Part shown: piece by piece, positions 23,826 through 33,040 of the stretch | How positions within the stretch are numbered: position 1 is the stretch's first letter | How the letters are laid out: every line of letters starts with the position of its first letter | NCBI GenBank assembly: GCA_934438055.1 | Contig: CAKSAY010000005.1 | Location: forward strand, 1 to 64,000 | DNA: 64,000 bases | Reading direction: 5' to 3' | Origin: an uncultured Oscillospiraceae bacterium | Lineage (GTDB): Bacteria; Bacillota; Clostridia; Oscillospirales; Ruminococcaceae | Program-made: the position numbers and the translations under genes | The notes under the pieces: model-generated | What the model saw: the letters and a program-made list of their open reading frames with translations, nothing else | The model's database searches: none | What the model was told of the DNA's origin: nothing

Positions 23826-24224
23826 ATGCAACTTACTGATACAATTGGTGATATGCTAACCAGAATTCGCAATGCAAATTCGGCAAAGCATGACACAGTT
23901 GATATTCCGGCGTCGAACATGAAGAAGTCGATTGCACAAATTCTTTTAGACGAGGGATTTATCAAAAAATATCAGGTCATTGATGATGACAAGCAGGGCG
24001 TTATTCGCATTACATTAAAATATGGCGAGAATAAGTCGCAAGTTATTTCAGGTCTGCGCAGAGTTTCAAAACCTGGACTGCGCATTTATTCTGATTGCGA
24101 AAACCTGCCGTATGTAATGAAAGGTTTGGGAATTGCAATTATTTCCACATCTAAAGGCGTTATGACAGATAAAGCAGCAAGAAAGGCGAATGCAGGCGGA
24201 GAAGTTCTTGCATTTGTTTGGTAA
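23826..24224 (+). CDS. rpsH: Ribosomal protein S8
   Basis: A 132-residue S8, a central-domain rRNA binder and, in E. coli, the repressor of the spc operon. DTIGDMLTRIRNA at the start and GVMTDKAARKANAGGE near the end are typical. Confidence 0.97.
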   Translation: MQLTDTIGDMLTRIRNANSAKHDTVDIPASNMKKSIAQILLDEGFIKKYQVIDDDKQGVIRITLKYGENKSQVISGLRRVSKPGLRIYSDCENLPYVMKGLGIAIISTSKGVMTDKAARKANAGGEVLAFVW

Positions 24225-24238
24225 GGAGGGAAGATAGA

Positions 24239-24787
24239 ATGTCTCGAATTGGCAGAGCTCCTATTCAAGTTCCTTCCGGTGTTGACATCAAAATAGATGG
24301 CAATCACATTTCCGTCAAGGGTCCAAAAGGAACTTTGGAGAGAGATTTCCATAAAGATATGACAGTAACATATGAAGACGGAATCATCAGTGTTACTCGA
24401 CCAAGTGATAAAAAAGAGCATAGAAGTCTTCATGGTTTAACTCGCTCATTGATTAATAACATGGTCGTGGGTGTAACCGAGGGCTTTAAAAAAGAGTTGG
24501 AAATTAATGGAATCGGTTATCGTGCAACAAAGCAGGGTAAGAATTTGGTGATGAATCTTGGATATTCTCATCAGGTTACTGTGCCGGAAATTGAGGGTAT
24601 TACCATTGACGTTCCAACACAGACACAAATTGTTGTTTCTGGTCCTGACAAACAGAAAGTTGGACAGTTTGCAGCTGAGATTCGTGAAAAGAGACTGCCG
24701 GAGCCTTATAAAGGCAAGGGTATTAAATATGTCGGCGAATATATTCAGAGAAAAGAAGGAAAAGCCGGCAAAGGCGCTAAGAAATAA
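24239..24787 (+). CDS. rplF: Ribosomal protein L6
   Basis: A 182-residue L6 near the GTPase-binding site. The frame is open back to 24218, but AAGGAGGG precedes ATG 24239 and homologues start MSRIGRAPI. LPEPYKGKGIKYVGE is the conserved end. Confidence 0.96.
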   Translation: MSRIGRAPIQVPSGVDIKIDGNHISVKGPKGTLERDFHKDMTVTYEDGIISVTRPSDKKEHRSLHGLTRSLINNMVVGVTEGFKKELEINGIGYRATKQGKNLVMNLGYSHQVTVPEIEGITIDVPTQTQIVVSGPDKQKVGQFAAEIREKRLPEPYKGKGIKYVGEYIQRKEGKAGKGAKK

Positions 24788-24806
24788 TTAAAGGAGTGAT
24801 AAAACT

Positions 24807-25151
24807 ATGGTGAATCAGGCAAGAAAAACCAGACATCTTAGAGTTCGTAAGAAAATTTCTGGAACTTCTTCTCGTCCACGCCTTAACGTGTTCCGCTCCT
24901 CTAAACATATCTATGCGCAGATTATAGACGATGTTGCAGGAGTGACGCTGGTGAGCGCCTCTTCTATGGAAAAGGATTTTAGTGGTTATGGCGGCAATAA
25001 AGAAGCTGCTAAGAAAGTAGGTCAGCTTATTGGCAAAAGAGCAATGGAGAAAGGCATTTCTGAAGTTGTTTTTGATCGTGGCGGCTATCTTTATCATGGA
25101 AGAGTGGCTGAGCTTGCAGACGGAGCTCGTGAAAGCGGATTGAAGTTCTAA
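24807..25151 (+). CDS. rplR: Ribosomal protein L18
   Basis: A 114-residue 5S rRNA binder. RPRLNVFRSSKHIYAQ and VVFDRGGYLYHGRV are signature stretches. SD AAAGGAG. Confidence 0.96.
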   Translation: MVNQARKTRHLRVRKKISGTSSRPRLNVFRSSKHIYAQIIDDVAGVTLVSASSMEKDFSGYGGNKEAAKKVGQLIGKRAMEKGISEVVFDRGGYLYHGRVAELADGARESGLKF

Positions 25152-25167
25152 AGAGGGAGGGATACTT

Positions 25168-25668
25168 TTGACTAAAATTGATGCTTCAAAGCTTGACTTA
25201 GAGGAAAAGGTTGTTTCTATTAACCGTGTTTCTAAAACTGTTAAGGGCGGTCGAATTTTTAAATTTGCCGCATTAGTGGTTGTTGGAGACGGAAACGGGA
25301 TTATCGGCTTTGGAATAGGTAAATCCGGTGAAGTTCCGGATGCTGTGCGTAAGGGTATTGAGGAAGCAAAGAAAAATCTTATGCAGATTTCGCTTAAAGG
25401 AACTACCATTCCTCATGAAATTATCGGCGCTTATGGCTCCGGCAGAGTTTTAATGAAGCCGGCTCCTGAAGGAACAGGCGTTATTGCAGGCGGACCTGTT
25501 CGTGCTGTTGTTGAGGTTGCGGGTATTCGTGATATTCGTACAAAGGCGTTGCGTTCTAACAATCCGATTAATGTTGTGAAAGCAACAGTACAGGGCCTGT
25601 GCGCACTGCGTAATGTTGAAGAGGTTGCTGCGATTCGTGGTAAAACCGTTCAGGAAATCTTAGGTTAG
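25168..25668 (+). CDS. rpsE: Ribosomal protein S5
   Basis: A 166-residue S5 important for decoding fidelity and mRNA unwinding. Predicted TTG start (25168) after GAGGGAGGG; no in-frame ATG/GTG lies closer to that SD. The S5 N-domain motif VVVGDGNGIIGFGIGKSGEV is intact. Confidence 0.95.
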   Translation: MTKIDASKLDLEEKVVSINRVSKTVKGGRIFKFAALVVVGDGNGIIGFGIGKSGEVPDAVRKGIEEAKKNLMQISLKGTTIPHEIIGAYGSGRVLMKPAPEGTGVIAGGPVRAVVEVAGIRDIRTKALRSNNPINVVKATVQGLCALRNVEEVAAIRGKTVQEILG

Positions 25669-25679
25669 GAGGCACAAAG

Positions 25680-25859
25680 ATGTCGAATCTTAACGTTAAG
25701 TTAGTAAAAAGCTTGATTGGATGCAATAAAAAACAGACTGCAACAGCCTGGGCATTGGGACTCAAAAGAATTGGAGATGTTTCCGTGCAGCCAGACAATG
25801 CAGCGACAAAGGGAAAAATTGAGAAGATATCTCATCTTGTTGAGGTTTCAAATAGCTAG
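25680..25859 (+). CDS. rpmD: Ribosomal protein L30
   Basis: A 59-residue L30: NLNVKLVKSLIGCNKKQTAT, a short helix WALGLKRIGDV, then a terminal strand. ATG follows AGGAGG by seven bases. It lies in its usual place between rpsE and rplO. Confidence 0.95.
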   Translation: MSNLNVKLVKSLIGCNKKQTATAWALGLKRIGDVSVQPDNAATKGKIEKISHLVEVSNS

Positions 25860-25878
25860 TTAAGGAGGTGTAAAACCT

Positions 25879-26319
25879 ATGAAACTGCATGAGTTATCAC
25901 CGGCTCCCGGTTCAAATACTGTTCGCAAGAGAGTAGGTCGTGGAGCAGCTTCTGGAAATGGTAAAACGGCAGGCAAAGGACATAAAGGCCAGAATGCCCG
26001 TTCAGGCGGCGGTGTTCGTCCCGGCTTTGAAGGCGGACAAATGCCTTTGCAAAGACGTTTGCCAAAACGTGGTTTTAACAATATATTTGCAACAAGATAT
26101 GCAATTGTTAATGTTGCAGATTTGAACAATTTTGATGACGGTGCAACTATTGATGCACAAATATTAAAAGATAAAGGCGTCATCAAAAAGGAATATGACG
26201 GTTTAAAAGTATTGGGAAACGGCACATTGGAGAAGAAATTAACGGTTTGTGCTGCAAAGTTTTCAGCGGCAGCAAAAGAAAAGATTGAAAAAGCTGGTGG
26301 AAAGATCGAGGTGAAATAG
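25879..26319 (+). CDS. rplO: Ribosomal protein L15
   Basis: A 146-residue L15. The glycine- and arginine-rich N-terminal extension (VGRGAASGNGKTAGKGHKGQ) threads into 23S rRNA. It ends two bases before secY. Confidence 0.96.
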   Translation: MKLHELSPAPGSNTVRKRVGRGAASGNGKTAGKGHKGQNARSGGGVRPGFEGGQMPLQRRLPKRGFNNIFATRYAIVNVADLNNFDDGATIDAQILKDKGVIKKEYDGLKVLGNGTLEKKLTVCAAKFSAAAKEKIEKAGGKIEVK

Positions 26320-26321
26320 GG

Positions 26322-27620
26322 ATGTTTGATACTTTCAAGAGAGCCTTTCAGTCAAAAGATGTTCGCAAAAAGATTTTTTATACACTGATGATTCTTGTAG
26401 TATATCGCCTCGGCTCTGCAATCCCAGTTCCTTTCTTAGACCCATCAGTCATGAGTGAAGTCATTAATCAGCCCGGAAGTTTTTTGGGGCTTTTAAACCT
26501 CTTTACAGGAGGTGGCTTGGCACAGGCAACCTTGTTTGCTATGTCGATCACCCCTTATATTAACGCTTCTATTATCGTTCAGCTTTTAACAGTTGCGATT
26601 CCGGCATTGGAAAAGATGCAAAAAGAGGGAGAAGAAGGCAGAAAGAAATTAAACCAAATCACTCGTTATTTGGCTGTTGCTTTAGGACTTATTCAGGCGA
26701 TTGGTTATTACTTCTTACTTCTCACCAACGATGCTGTTACTCCAGGCGCAAATACATTTGACACTATCTTTATGGCAGTGGTCATTATCATCACATTTAC
26801 AGCCGGAACAGCTTTCATCTTCTGGTTGGGCGAAAGAATTAACGAAAAGGGAATCGGAAATGGAATTTCTATCATCCTTTTTACAGGCATTATTTCAAGA
26901 GCGCCTTCCGCAATTAGCTCGATGGTTGATATGTGGAATTTGGGTGTTGCGGGTCAATGGCAGTACTTCATTTATGTTCCGTTGATTGTCATTATCTTTA
27001 TTGCGATGATTGTATTTATCGTTCTTCTTAATGAATCAGAGCGTCGTATTCCGGTTCAATATGCCAAACGTGTTGTTGGAAGAAAGATGTATGGCGGTCA
27101 GAATTCACATATTCCGGTGAAATTAATTATGAGTGGTGTTATGCCGATCATTTTTGCCTCTGCTATTCTTTCCATTCCAAGCATGATTGCAGGATTTTTG
27201 AATCTTGAACCAGGAACTTTCTGGTATGGATTCTTCTCAGTGTTTAATTATGATAGCTGGGGTTATGCAATTATTTACTTTATTTTGATTATTGCATTTA
27301 ATTTCTTCTATGTTGCAATACAATACAATCCAATTGAGATTGCGAACAATATTCGCAAGAATAATGGAGCGATTCCCGGCATTCGTCCTGGTAAACCTAC
27401 TTCTGAATATATTGGACGTGTTATTTGGAAAATTGCAATGGCTGGTGCATTATGCTTAGGTGTTATTGCAATATTCCCAATTGTATTCACAATGTTAACG
27501 GGAACGAATATCGCATTAGGCGGAACATCTATTATCATTATTGTTGGTGTTGCTTTGGAGACAGTTCGTGCATTGGAATCACAGCTTACCATGCAACGTC
27601 ACAAGGGCTTTTTGGAATAG
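26322..27620 (+). CDS. secY: Protein translocase subunit SecY
   Basis: A 432-residue ten-helix channel protein of the Sec translocon, working with SecE, SecG and SecA. The plug region (FSLGVTPYI-like MSITPYINASIIVQLL) and the cytoplasmic loop ERRIPVQYAKR, which contacts SecA and the ribosome, are intact. It follows rplO without a gap, as in most bacteria. Confidence 0.97.
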   Translation: MFDTFKRAFQSKDVRKKIFYTLMILVVYRLGSAIPVPFLDPSVMSEVINQPGSFLGLLNLFTGGGLAQATLFAMSITPYINASIIVQLLTVAIPALEKMQKEGEEGRKKLNQITRYLAVALGLIQAIGYYFLLLTNDAVTPGANTFDTIFMAVVIIITFTAGTAFIFWLGERINEKGIGNGISIILFTGIISRAPSAISSMVDMWNLGVAGQWQYFIYVPLIVIIFIAMIVFIVLLNESERRIPVQYAKRVVGRKMYGGQNSHIPVKLIMSGVMPIIFASAILSIPSMIAGFLNLEPGTFWYGFFSVFNYDSWGYAIIYFILIIAFNFFYVAIQYNPIEIANNIRKNNGAIPGIRPGKPTSEYIGRVIWKIAMAGALCLGVIAIFPIVFTMLTGTNIALGGTSIIIIVGVALETVRALESQLTMQRHKGFLE

Positions 27621-27633
27621 GGGGTAGAAGAGG

Positions 27634-28266
27634 ATGAATCTCATTTTGTTGGGAGCGCCGGGAGCAGGCAAAGGAACACAGGCCGAAGTCATATGCAATG
27701 CATTGCATATACCTTCTATTTCTACTGGTAATATTTTACGTGAGGCAGTGAAGAACGGAACTGAACTTGGTGTGAAAGCGAAAAGCTATATGGATTCCGG
27801 ACAGCTTGTCCCTGATGAGGTTGTGATTGGTTTGCTCAAACAAAGACTTGAACAAGATGATTGCAAAAATGGCTATATTTTAGATGGCTTTCCAAGAACC
27901 GTTCCACAGGCACAAGCTCTGGAGGATATGGGTGTTGTCATTGATAAAGTGATTGATATTGAAGTTACCGACGCTGTTATTCAATCTCGGCTGTCTGGCC
28001 GTAGAGTTTGTGAGAATTGTGGTGCTACTTATCATGTTGTGTTTAACCCGACTACACAAGAGGGCAAATGTGATAAATGTGGCGGAAATACGATACAACG
28101 TAAAGATGATAGTCCTGAAACCGTACAGGAGCGTTTAAGTGTTTATCATGAACAAACAGAACCTCTTAAAAATTTCTATGTAAAGACTGGAAAGTTGACT
28201 GTTGTTGAAGGTCAGGAAGAGGTTGAGGACACAAAGGCGTTGGTACTAAAAGCAGTTGGAGCGTAA
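27634..28266 (+). CDS. adk: Adenylate kinase
   Basis: A 210-residue enzyme interconverting AMP, ADP and ATP. P-loop GAPGAGKGTQA at residues 7-17, and the long lid carries a four-cysteine zinc site (CENCG ... CDKCGG), the Gram-positive zinc form. Start overlaps the SD region GGGGGTAGAAGAGG. Confidence 0.97.
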   Translation: MNLILLGAPGAGKGTQAEVICNALHIPSISTGNILREAVKNGTELGVKAKSYMDSGQLVPDEVVIGLLKQRLEQDDCKNGYILDGFPRTVPQAQALEDMGVVIDKVIDIEVTDAVIQSRLSGRRVCENCGATYHVVFNPTTQEGKCDKCGGNTIQRKDDSPETVQERLSVYHEQTEPLKNFYVKTGKLTVVEGQEEVEDTKALVLKAVGA

Positions 28267-28268
28267 GA

Positions 28269-29018
28269 ATGATTGGTTTGAAAACAGAGAAAGAGCTTGC
28301 TGCAATGCGTGACGCTGGCAGAATTGCAGCACAGGCCTTACAAGTGGCCGGAGAGCATTGTAAGGCCGGCGTGAGCACTGATGAGATTGATCAGGCGGTA
28401 AATCGATTTATTGTTTCTTCTGGTGCTACTCCCTCTTTCTTACACTATAATGGATTTCCGGCCAGTGCATGTATTTCCCTAAATGATACAGTTATTCATG
28501 GAATTCCCTCCAGAACGCAAATACTCAAAGATGGCGATATTGTAAGCGTTGATGTTGGCGCTTTTTATCATGGCTTTCATGGCGACAATGCCTACACTTT
28601 TGCAGTTGGCGCTATTTCAAATGAGGCGGCAACACTGCTTGATGTCACAAAGGGAAGCCTTGAGGCAGCCATTAAAAAGGCAGTTGTGGGTAATAGAATT
28701 GGCGATATTTCATTTGCTGTTTCTGAATTTGTGAAGCCTTATAGTTATGGCGTTGTAAAAGAATATGTGGGGCATGGGGTTGGCGAAAAGCTTCATGAAA
28801 GCCCCGAGGTTCCCAATTATGGCATACCGGGTCATGGCCCAAGATTACTTCCGGGCATGGTGATTGCTATTGAACCGATGATTAATCAGTCAGACGCGAG
28901 GGTGCGGACATTGGATGATGGTTGGACTGTTAAGACTTTAGATAAGGGATTATCTGCGCATTTTGAGCATACCATAGCGATTACAAAGGATGGTCCAATG
29001 ATTTTGACAAAGGCTTAG
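28269..29018 (+). CDS. map: Methionine aminopeptidase, type I
   Basis: A 249-residue enzyme that removes the initiator methionine. The five metal ligands of the pita-bread fold are visible: the two aspartates of VDVGAFYHGFHGDNA, the histidine of GHGVGEKLHE, and the glutamates of AIEPMI and FEHTIAI. It starts two bases after adk. Confidence 0.96.
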   Translation: MIGLKTEKELAAMRDAGRIAAQALQVAGEHCKAGVSTDEIDQAVNRFIVSSGATPSFLHYNGFPASACISLNDTVIHGIPSRTQILKDGDIVSVDVGAFYHGFHGDNAYTFAVGAISNEAATLLDVTKGSLEAAIKKAVVGNRIGDISFAVSEFVKPYSYGVVKEYVGHGVGEKLHESPEVPNYGIPGHGPRLLPGMVIAIEPMINQSDARVRTLDDGWTVKTLDKGLSAHFEHTIAITKDGPMILTKA

Positions 29019-29026
29019 GTGTTGTC

Positions 29027-29263
29027 ATGTTGATAGAAAAGGGAATGATTGTAAAATCAATAGCAGGACATGATAAAGACAGATATTATCTAATAGTGGA
29101 GGCTTGTTCTAAATTTGCTTTTATTGCAGATGGAAAACGCCGGCGTTTGGAAAAGCCCAAAAGAAAAAACATCAAACACCTGCAGCAGACAAATTATTTT
29201 TGTCAGCCGAACGAGTATAAGACCGATAAACAATTACGGTCTTTGCTTCATCAATGGAATTGA
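29027..29263 (+). CDS. KOW-domain RNA-binding protein (L14e/L27e-like)
   Basis: A 78-residue protein with an N-terminal KOW-like segment (KGMIVKSIAGHDKDRYYLIV) followed by basic KRRRLEKPKRKN. It belongs to a small family found in Clostridia at exactly this spot between map and infA, related to archaeal/eukaryotic L14e. Role unproven; ribosome association is inferred from context. Confidence 0.85.
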   Translation: MLIEKGMIVKSIAGHDKDRYYLIVEACSKFAFIADGKRRRLEKPKRKNIKHLQQTNYFCQPNEYKTDKQLRSLLHQWN

Positions 29264-29312
29264 GGTGTAGATGCGTTTTAAAACGGTTCAATTTAGGGAG
29301 GATGAATTTTAG

Positions 29313-29531
29313 ATGGCCAAGGATGACATGATTGAGGTTGAGGGAACGGTAGTCGAAGCATTGCCTAATGCAACATTTCGCGTTGAATTGCAAAATGGGC
29401 ATTGCATCATGGCGCACATATCCGGAAAACTGCGGATGAATTATATTCGAATTTTGGTGGGAGATAAGGTGACTGTTGAGATGTCTCCTTATGATTTGAC
29501 TAAGGGCCGAATAACATGGCGCTCAAAATAG
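29313..29531 (+). CDS. infA: Translation initiation factor IF-1
   Basis: A 72-residue S1/OB-fold protein that occupies the A site during initiation. KDDMIEVEGTVVEALPNA and LTKGRITWRSK are diagnostic. SD GGGAGG upstream. Confidence 0.97.
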   Translation: MAKDDMIEVEGTVVEALPNATFRVELQNGHCIMAHISGKLRMNYIRILVGDKVTVEMSPYDLTKGRITWRSK

Positions 29532-29575
29532 AATAATGAAGTGGTTGTATTGATTTATTTAGGGAGGAAATCAAA

Positions 29576-29689
29576 ATGAAAGTTAGACCTTCAGTAAAAC
29601 CAATTTGCGAAAAGTGCAAAGTGATTAAGCGCAAAGGCCGCGTAATGGTTATTTGCCAAAATAAAAAACATAAGCAACGCCAAGGTTAA
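29576..29689 (+). CDS. rpmJ: Ribosomal protein L36
   Basis: A 37-residue zinc-binding L36: MKVRPSVKPICEKCKVIKRK, then CQNKKHKQRQG, giving the Cys-Cys-Cys-His site. SD AGGGAGG seven bases before ATG. Confidence 0.97.
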   Translation: MKVRPSVKPICEKCKVIKRKGRVMVICQNKKHKQRQG

Positions 29690-29739
29690 TAGAAAAATAT
29701 ATTGCGTATAGCAGAAAATTATAATGGAGGTGCAAATGC

Positions 29740-30108
29740 ATGGCGCGTATAGCTGGTGTTGACCTGCCGAGAGAAAAACGTATTGAAATAGGTTTAACCT
29801 ATATCTATGGAATTGGCCGGAAGACTGCACAGAATATTCTTGAAGCAACTGGCGTTAATCCAGATACTAGAGTGGTGGATTTGACAGAGGAAGATACGTC
29901 TAAACTTCGTGAATATATTGATAAGAATTTGGTAGTAGAGGGTGATCTTCGTCGTGATGTTTCGTTAAACATCAAACGATTGATTGAAATTAATTGTTAT
30001 CGTGGAAGACGCCATCGTGCTGGTTTGCCGGTGAGAGGACAAAAGACGAAAACCAATGCACGTACAAGAAAAGGACCTAAAAAGACGATTGCAAATAAGA
30101 AGAAATAA
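29740..30108 (+). CDS. rpsM: Ribosomal protein S13
   Basis: A 122-residue S13 of the 30S head, contacting P-site tRNA. ARIAGVDLPREKRIEIGLTY and the basic tail KTNARTRKGPKKT are typical. Confidence 0.97.
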   Translation: MARIAGVDLPREKRIEIGLTYIYGIGRKTAQNILEATGVNPDTRVVDLTEEDTSKLREYIDKNLVVEGDLRRDVSLNIKRLIEINCYRGRRHRAGLPVRGQKTKTNARTRKGPKKTIANKKK

Positions 30109-30123
30109 GGAGGGATAAGGTTT

Positions 30124-30522
30124 ATGGCAAAGGTTGCGAAAAAGGCTCCGATACGCAGACGTCGTGAAAGAAAGAATATTGCAAGCGGCGCAGTTCACAT
30201 TCAGTCCACCTTTAATAATACGCTGGTTACAATAACCGATAAAAGCGGCAATACGATTTCATGGGCAAGCGCAGGCGGGTTAGGCTTTAGAGGTTCAAGA
30301 AAGTCCACTCCGTTTGCAGCGCAAACAGCAGCGGAAACGGCAGCAAAGGCAGCAATGGAACACGGTCTCAAGACTGTTGAGGTTTATGTTAAAGGTCCTG
30401 GTGCTGGACGTGAGGCTGCGATTCGTGCATTACAATCAGCAGGTTTAGAGGTTAGCTTAATTAAAGATGTGACGCCAATTCCACATAATGGATGTCGTCC
30501 TCCAAAGAGAAGACGTGTTTAG
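30124..30522 (+). CDS. rpsK: Ribosomal protein S11
   Basis: A 132-residue S11 of the platform, near the mRNA exit. GAVHIQSTFNNTLVTITD and DVTPIPHNGCRPPKRRRV are signature stretches. Confidence 0.97.
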   Translation: MAKVAKKAPIRRRRERKNIASGAVHIQSTFNNTLVTITDKSGNTISWASAGGLGFRGSRKSTPFAAQTAAETAAKAAMEHGLKTVEVYVKGPGAGREAAIRALQSAGLEVSLIKDVTPIPHNGCRPPKRRRV

Positions 30523-30548
30523 TTTTAGAATGAAGGAGGTAAAACGTA

Positions 30549-31175
30549 ATGGCAAGATATACCGGTGCGGTATGCAGACTTTGTCGTCGTGAGGGCAAGA
30601 AGCTTTTCCTAAAAGGAGAACGCTGCTATTCAGAGAAATGTTCTGTTGTTCGCAGAGAGTATGCTCCCGGACAGCATGGACAGGGGAGAAAGAAGATTTC
30701 TGATTATGGCTTGCAACTAAGAGAAAAACAAATGGCGAAACGTTTTTATGGCGTTTTAGAGAGCCAATTTGCAAAATATTTTGAAATGGCCGAGAGACGT
30801 CCGGGCGTAACAGGTGAGAATTTATTAAAAATTCTTGAGTCCCGTTTGGATAATATTATTTATAGGGCGGGATTTGCTTCTTCTCGCGCAGAGGCAAAAC
30901 AGCTTATTTTACACAACCATTTTAAATTAAATGGAAAAAAGGTCAATATTTCATCTTTGTTGGTTAGACCCGGAGATGAAATTGAAACTACTTCTGATAG
31001 CAAATCAAGTGAAAAGTTTAAATCAAATGTTGAGATGTGGTCTTCTCGTCCTGTTCCGGCATGGTTGCAGGTTGACAAAGAAAACATGAAAATTAATGTT
31101 GATCGTCTTCCAAATAGAGATGAAGTTGACATTGAAGTTGAGGAGCATTTGATTGTTGAGTTATACTCAAGATAA
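30549..31175 (+). CDS. rpsD: Ribosomal protein S4 (four-cysteine form)
   Basis: A 208-residue S4, a primary 16S rRNA binder with an S4 RNA-binding domain (about residues 98-160). The N-terminus keeps the zinc site (CRLCRREGKK, then CYSEKC). In E. coli, S4 represses the alpha operon. Confidence 0.97.
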   Translation: MARYTGAVCRLCRREGKKLFLKGERCYSEKCSVVRREYAPGQHGQGRKKISDYGLQLREKQMAKRFYGVLESQFAKYFEMAERRPGVTGENLLKILESRLDNIIYRAGFASSRAEAKQLILHNHFKLNGKKVNISSLLVRPGDEIETTSDSKSSEKFKSNVEMWSSRPVPAWLQVDKENMKINVDRLPNRDEVDIEVEEHLIVELYSR

Positions 31176-31234
31176 TTGAGGAAACAAGGCATCGTGTGAC
31201 AGTATACTTGATACTGAAATCAGGAGGGCTATAG

Positions 31235-32194
31235 ATGATAGAAATAGAGAAGCCAAGAATCACAATCGATGAAATCAAATTGGACGAAACATATGGTAGA
31301 TTTATTGTTGAGCCGTTAGAGCGTGGTTATGGTATTACGCTGGGAAATTGTCTCAGACGTGTACTGCTGTCTTCCCTTCCGGGCGTTGCAGTCACTTCAA
31401 TTAAGATTGATGGAGTTCAGCACGAATTTTCGACAATTCCCGGAGTAAAAGAGGATGTTACTGAAATTGTCCTGAATATGAAAGGATTGCTTTGCAAGCT
31501 TCATGGGCAAACACCTAAAACAGTATTTCTTCACGCAGAGGGTGAATGTGAGGTAACGGCAGGAGATATTCAGGCAGATGCAGAGGTGGAAATTTTAGAT
31601 CCTACTATGCATATTGCTACGTTATGCGAAGGTGCATCTTTGAATATGGAATTGACCATTGGATGTGGACGTGGATATGTTTCGGCTGAACGAAATAAAC
31701 AGGAGATGGACGCTCAGCTTGGTGTGATCCCTATTGATAGCATCTACTCTCCGGTTTTGAAAGTGAATTATTCAGTAGAGGATACTCGTGTAGGACAGAT
31801 AACTGACTACGACAAGCTGACACTTGAGATATGGACGAATGGAACCATATCTGCAAAGGAGTCAATATCTTTGGCTGCCAAGGTTCTCAATGAACATCTC
31901 AGTCTTTTCATTAATTTATCAGATGATCAGTATAACGATCAGATGCAAATTATGGTTGAGACAGAGGAAAAAGGACAAGAGGATGCTTTGGAGATGACCA
32001 TCGAGGAGCTTGACTTATCTGTGCGGTCATTCAATTGCTTAAAGCGTGCAGGAATTAATACGGTTGAGGATCTTACAAATAAAACAGAATCAGATATGAT
32101 GAAAGTTCGCAATTTGGGTAGAAAGTCCTTAGATGAAGTTGTGCTCAAGCTTCAATCACTGGGCTACAACTTAAAATATGAGGATGAGGAATAA
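31235..32194 (+). CDS. rpoA: RNA polymerase alpha subunit
   Basis: A 319-residue alpha subunit: assembly domain (1-230, with ERGYGITLGNCLRRVLLSS) and the C-terminal domain (about 250-319) that contacts UP elements and activators, including NLGRKSLDEV. SD AGGAGGG. Confidence 0.98.
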   Translation: MIEIEKPRITIDEIKLDETYGRFIVEPLERGYGITLGNCLRRVLLSSLPGVAVTSIKIDGVQHEFSTIPGVKEDVTEIVLNMKGLLCKLHGQTPKTVFLHAEGECEVTAGDIQADAEVEILDPTMHIATLCEGASLNMELTIGCGRGYVSAERNKQEMDAQLGVIPIDSIYSPVLKVNYSVEDTRVGQITDYDKLTLEIWTNGTISAKESISLAAKVLNEHLSLFINLSDDQYNDQMQIMVETEEKGQEDALEMTIEELDLSVRSFNCLKRAGINTVEDLTNKTESDMMKVRNLGRKSLDEVVLKLQSLGYNLKYEDEE

Positions 32195-32219
32195 ACAAAA
32201 TCCGTAAGGAGTGAATATC

Positions 32220-32561
32220 ATGGCAGGTAGCAGAAAGCTAGGAAGAGCTTCTGATCAGAGAAAAGCTATGCTGCGGGCAATGGTCACCTTTTTGTTGGAG
32301 AACGGACAAATTGAAACAACTGTGGCGAGGGCAAAGGAAGTTCGTTCGATGACAGAAAAGATGATTACCCTTGGCAAGAACAATACCATTCATTCTAAAA
32401 GACAGGTGATGGCTTACGTTACAAAAGAAGATGTAATGAAAAAGCTTTTTGATGAGATTTCACCTAAGTATGCTGATAGAAATGGTGGTTATACCCGTAT
32501 TATAAAAACTGGTGCCAGACGGGGCGATGCAGCAGAGATGGCGATTATTCAGTTGGTGTAA
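32220..32561 (+). CDS. rplQ: Ribosomal protein L17
   Basis: A 113-residue L17 at the tunnel exit, last gene of the cluster. A GTG at 32211 is in frame, but AAGGAGTG lies before ATG 32220 and homologues begin close to SRKLGR. The usual downstream ecfA/ecfT/truA genes are absent here. Confidence 0.96.
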   Translation: MAGSRKLGRASDQRKAMLRAMVTFLLENGQIETTVARAKEVRSMTEKMITLGKNNTIHSKRQVMAYVTKEDVMKKLFDEISPKYADRNGGYTRIIKTGARRGDAAEMAIIQLV

Positions 32562-33011
32562 TTATTTGAAAAAAAGGTTGCAGACACTATTATTCAATCT
32601 TTTGATGATAGCATAAATCTATTATCAAAACCGGAAAAGTAAGGTTCGGCACAATGCTTTAGAGAAAATTTTAGCATAGACCGTGTTCTTACTGTAACGA
32701 AAGTTATATTTTTGCAAAATGAGATAGTTATTTTGCTTGGTGTGGAATGAAGAAAAAGTTTGCAGCATTAAAGTTATTTTGTGCATGTAGGCGTTTAGTT
32801 ATTGCCTAAATTTAGGCTTTGACGGAATTGCCTGTATAGCATTTCTCTCAAAGTGTGATAAGATTATGTGTTTTATCTTTTCGAGAGTATTTTTATAGCG
32901 CTTCAAGCTTCTAGAACAATGAGAGTTCATGTTGCGTTTATATTTTAGTAATGATTTAAATGCCGAAAGTCTTATCTTTCGGCATTATTTTACTTTTATG
33001 GGCTATTTTAG
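32562..33011. other. Intergenic region after the ribosomal cluster
   Basis: AT-rich, no supported gene on either strand. The only clear element is the hairpin terminator at 32961-32990. Confidence 0.5.
32961..32997 (+). terminator. Terminator, end of the ribosomal cluster transcript
   Basis: TGCCGAAAG (32961-32969) pairs with CTTTCGGCA (32976-32984), followed by a T-rich run. It lies 400 bases after rplQ. Confidence 0.85.
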
Positions 33012-33040
33012 TTGACAGCGGATTCATTAAAATGTATAAT
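33012..33040 (+). promoter_or_regulatory. Consensus sigma-A promoter of the glycan cluster
   Basis: TTGACA (33012-33017), 17-bp spacer, TATAAT (33035-33040). It would produce a roughly 400-base untranslated leader before the first glycosyltransferase gene. Confidence 0.75.
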
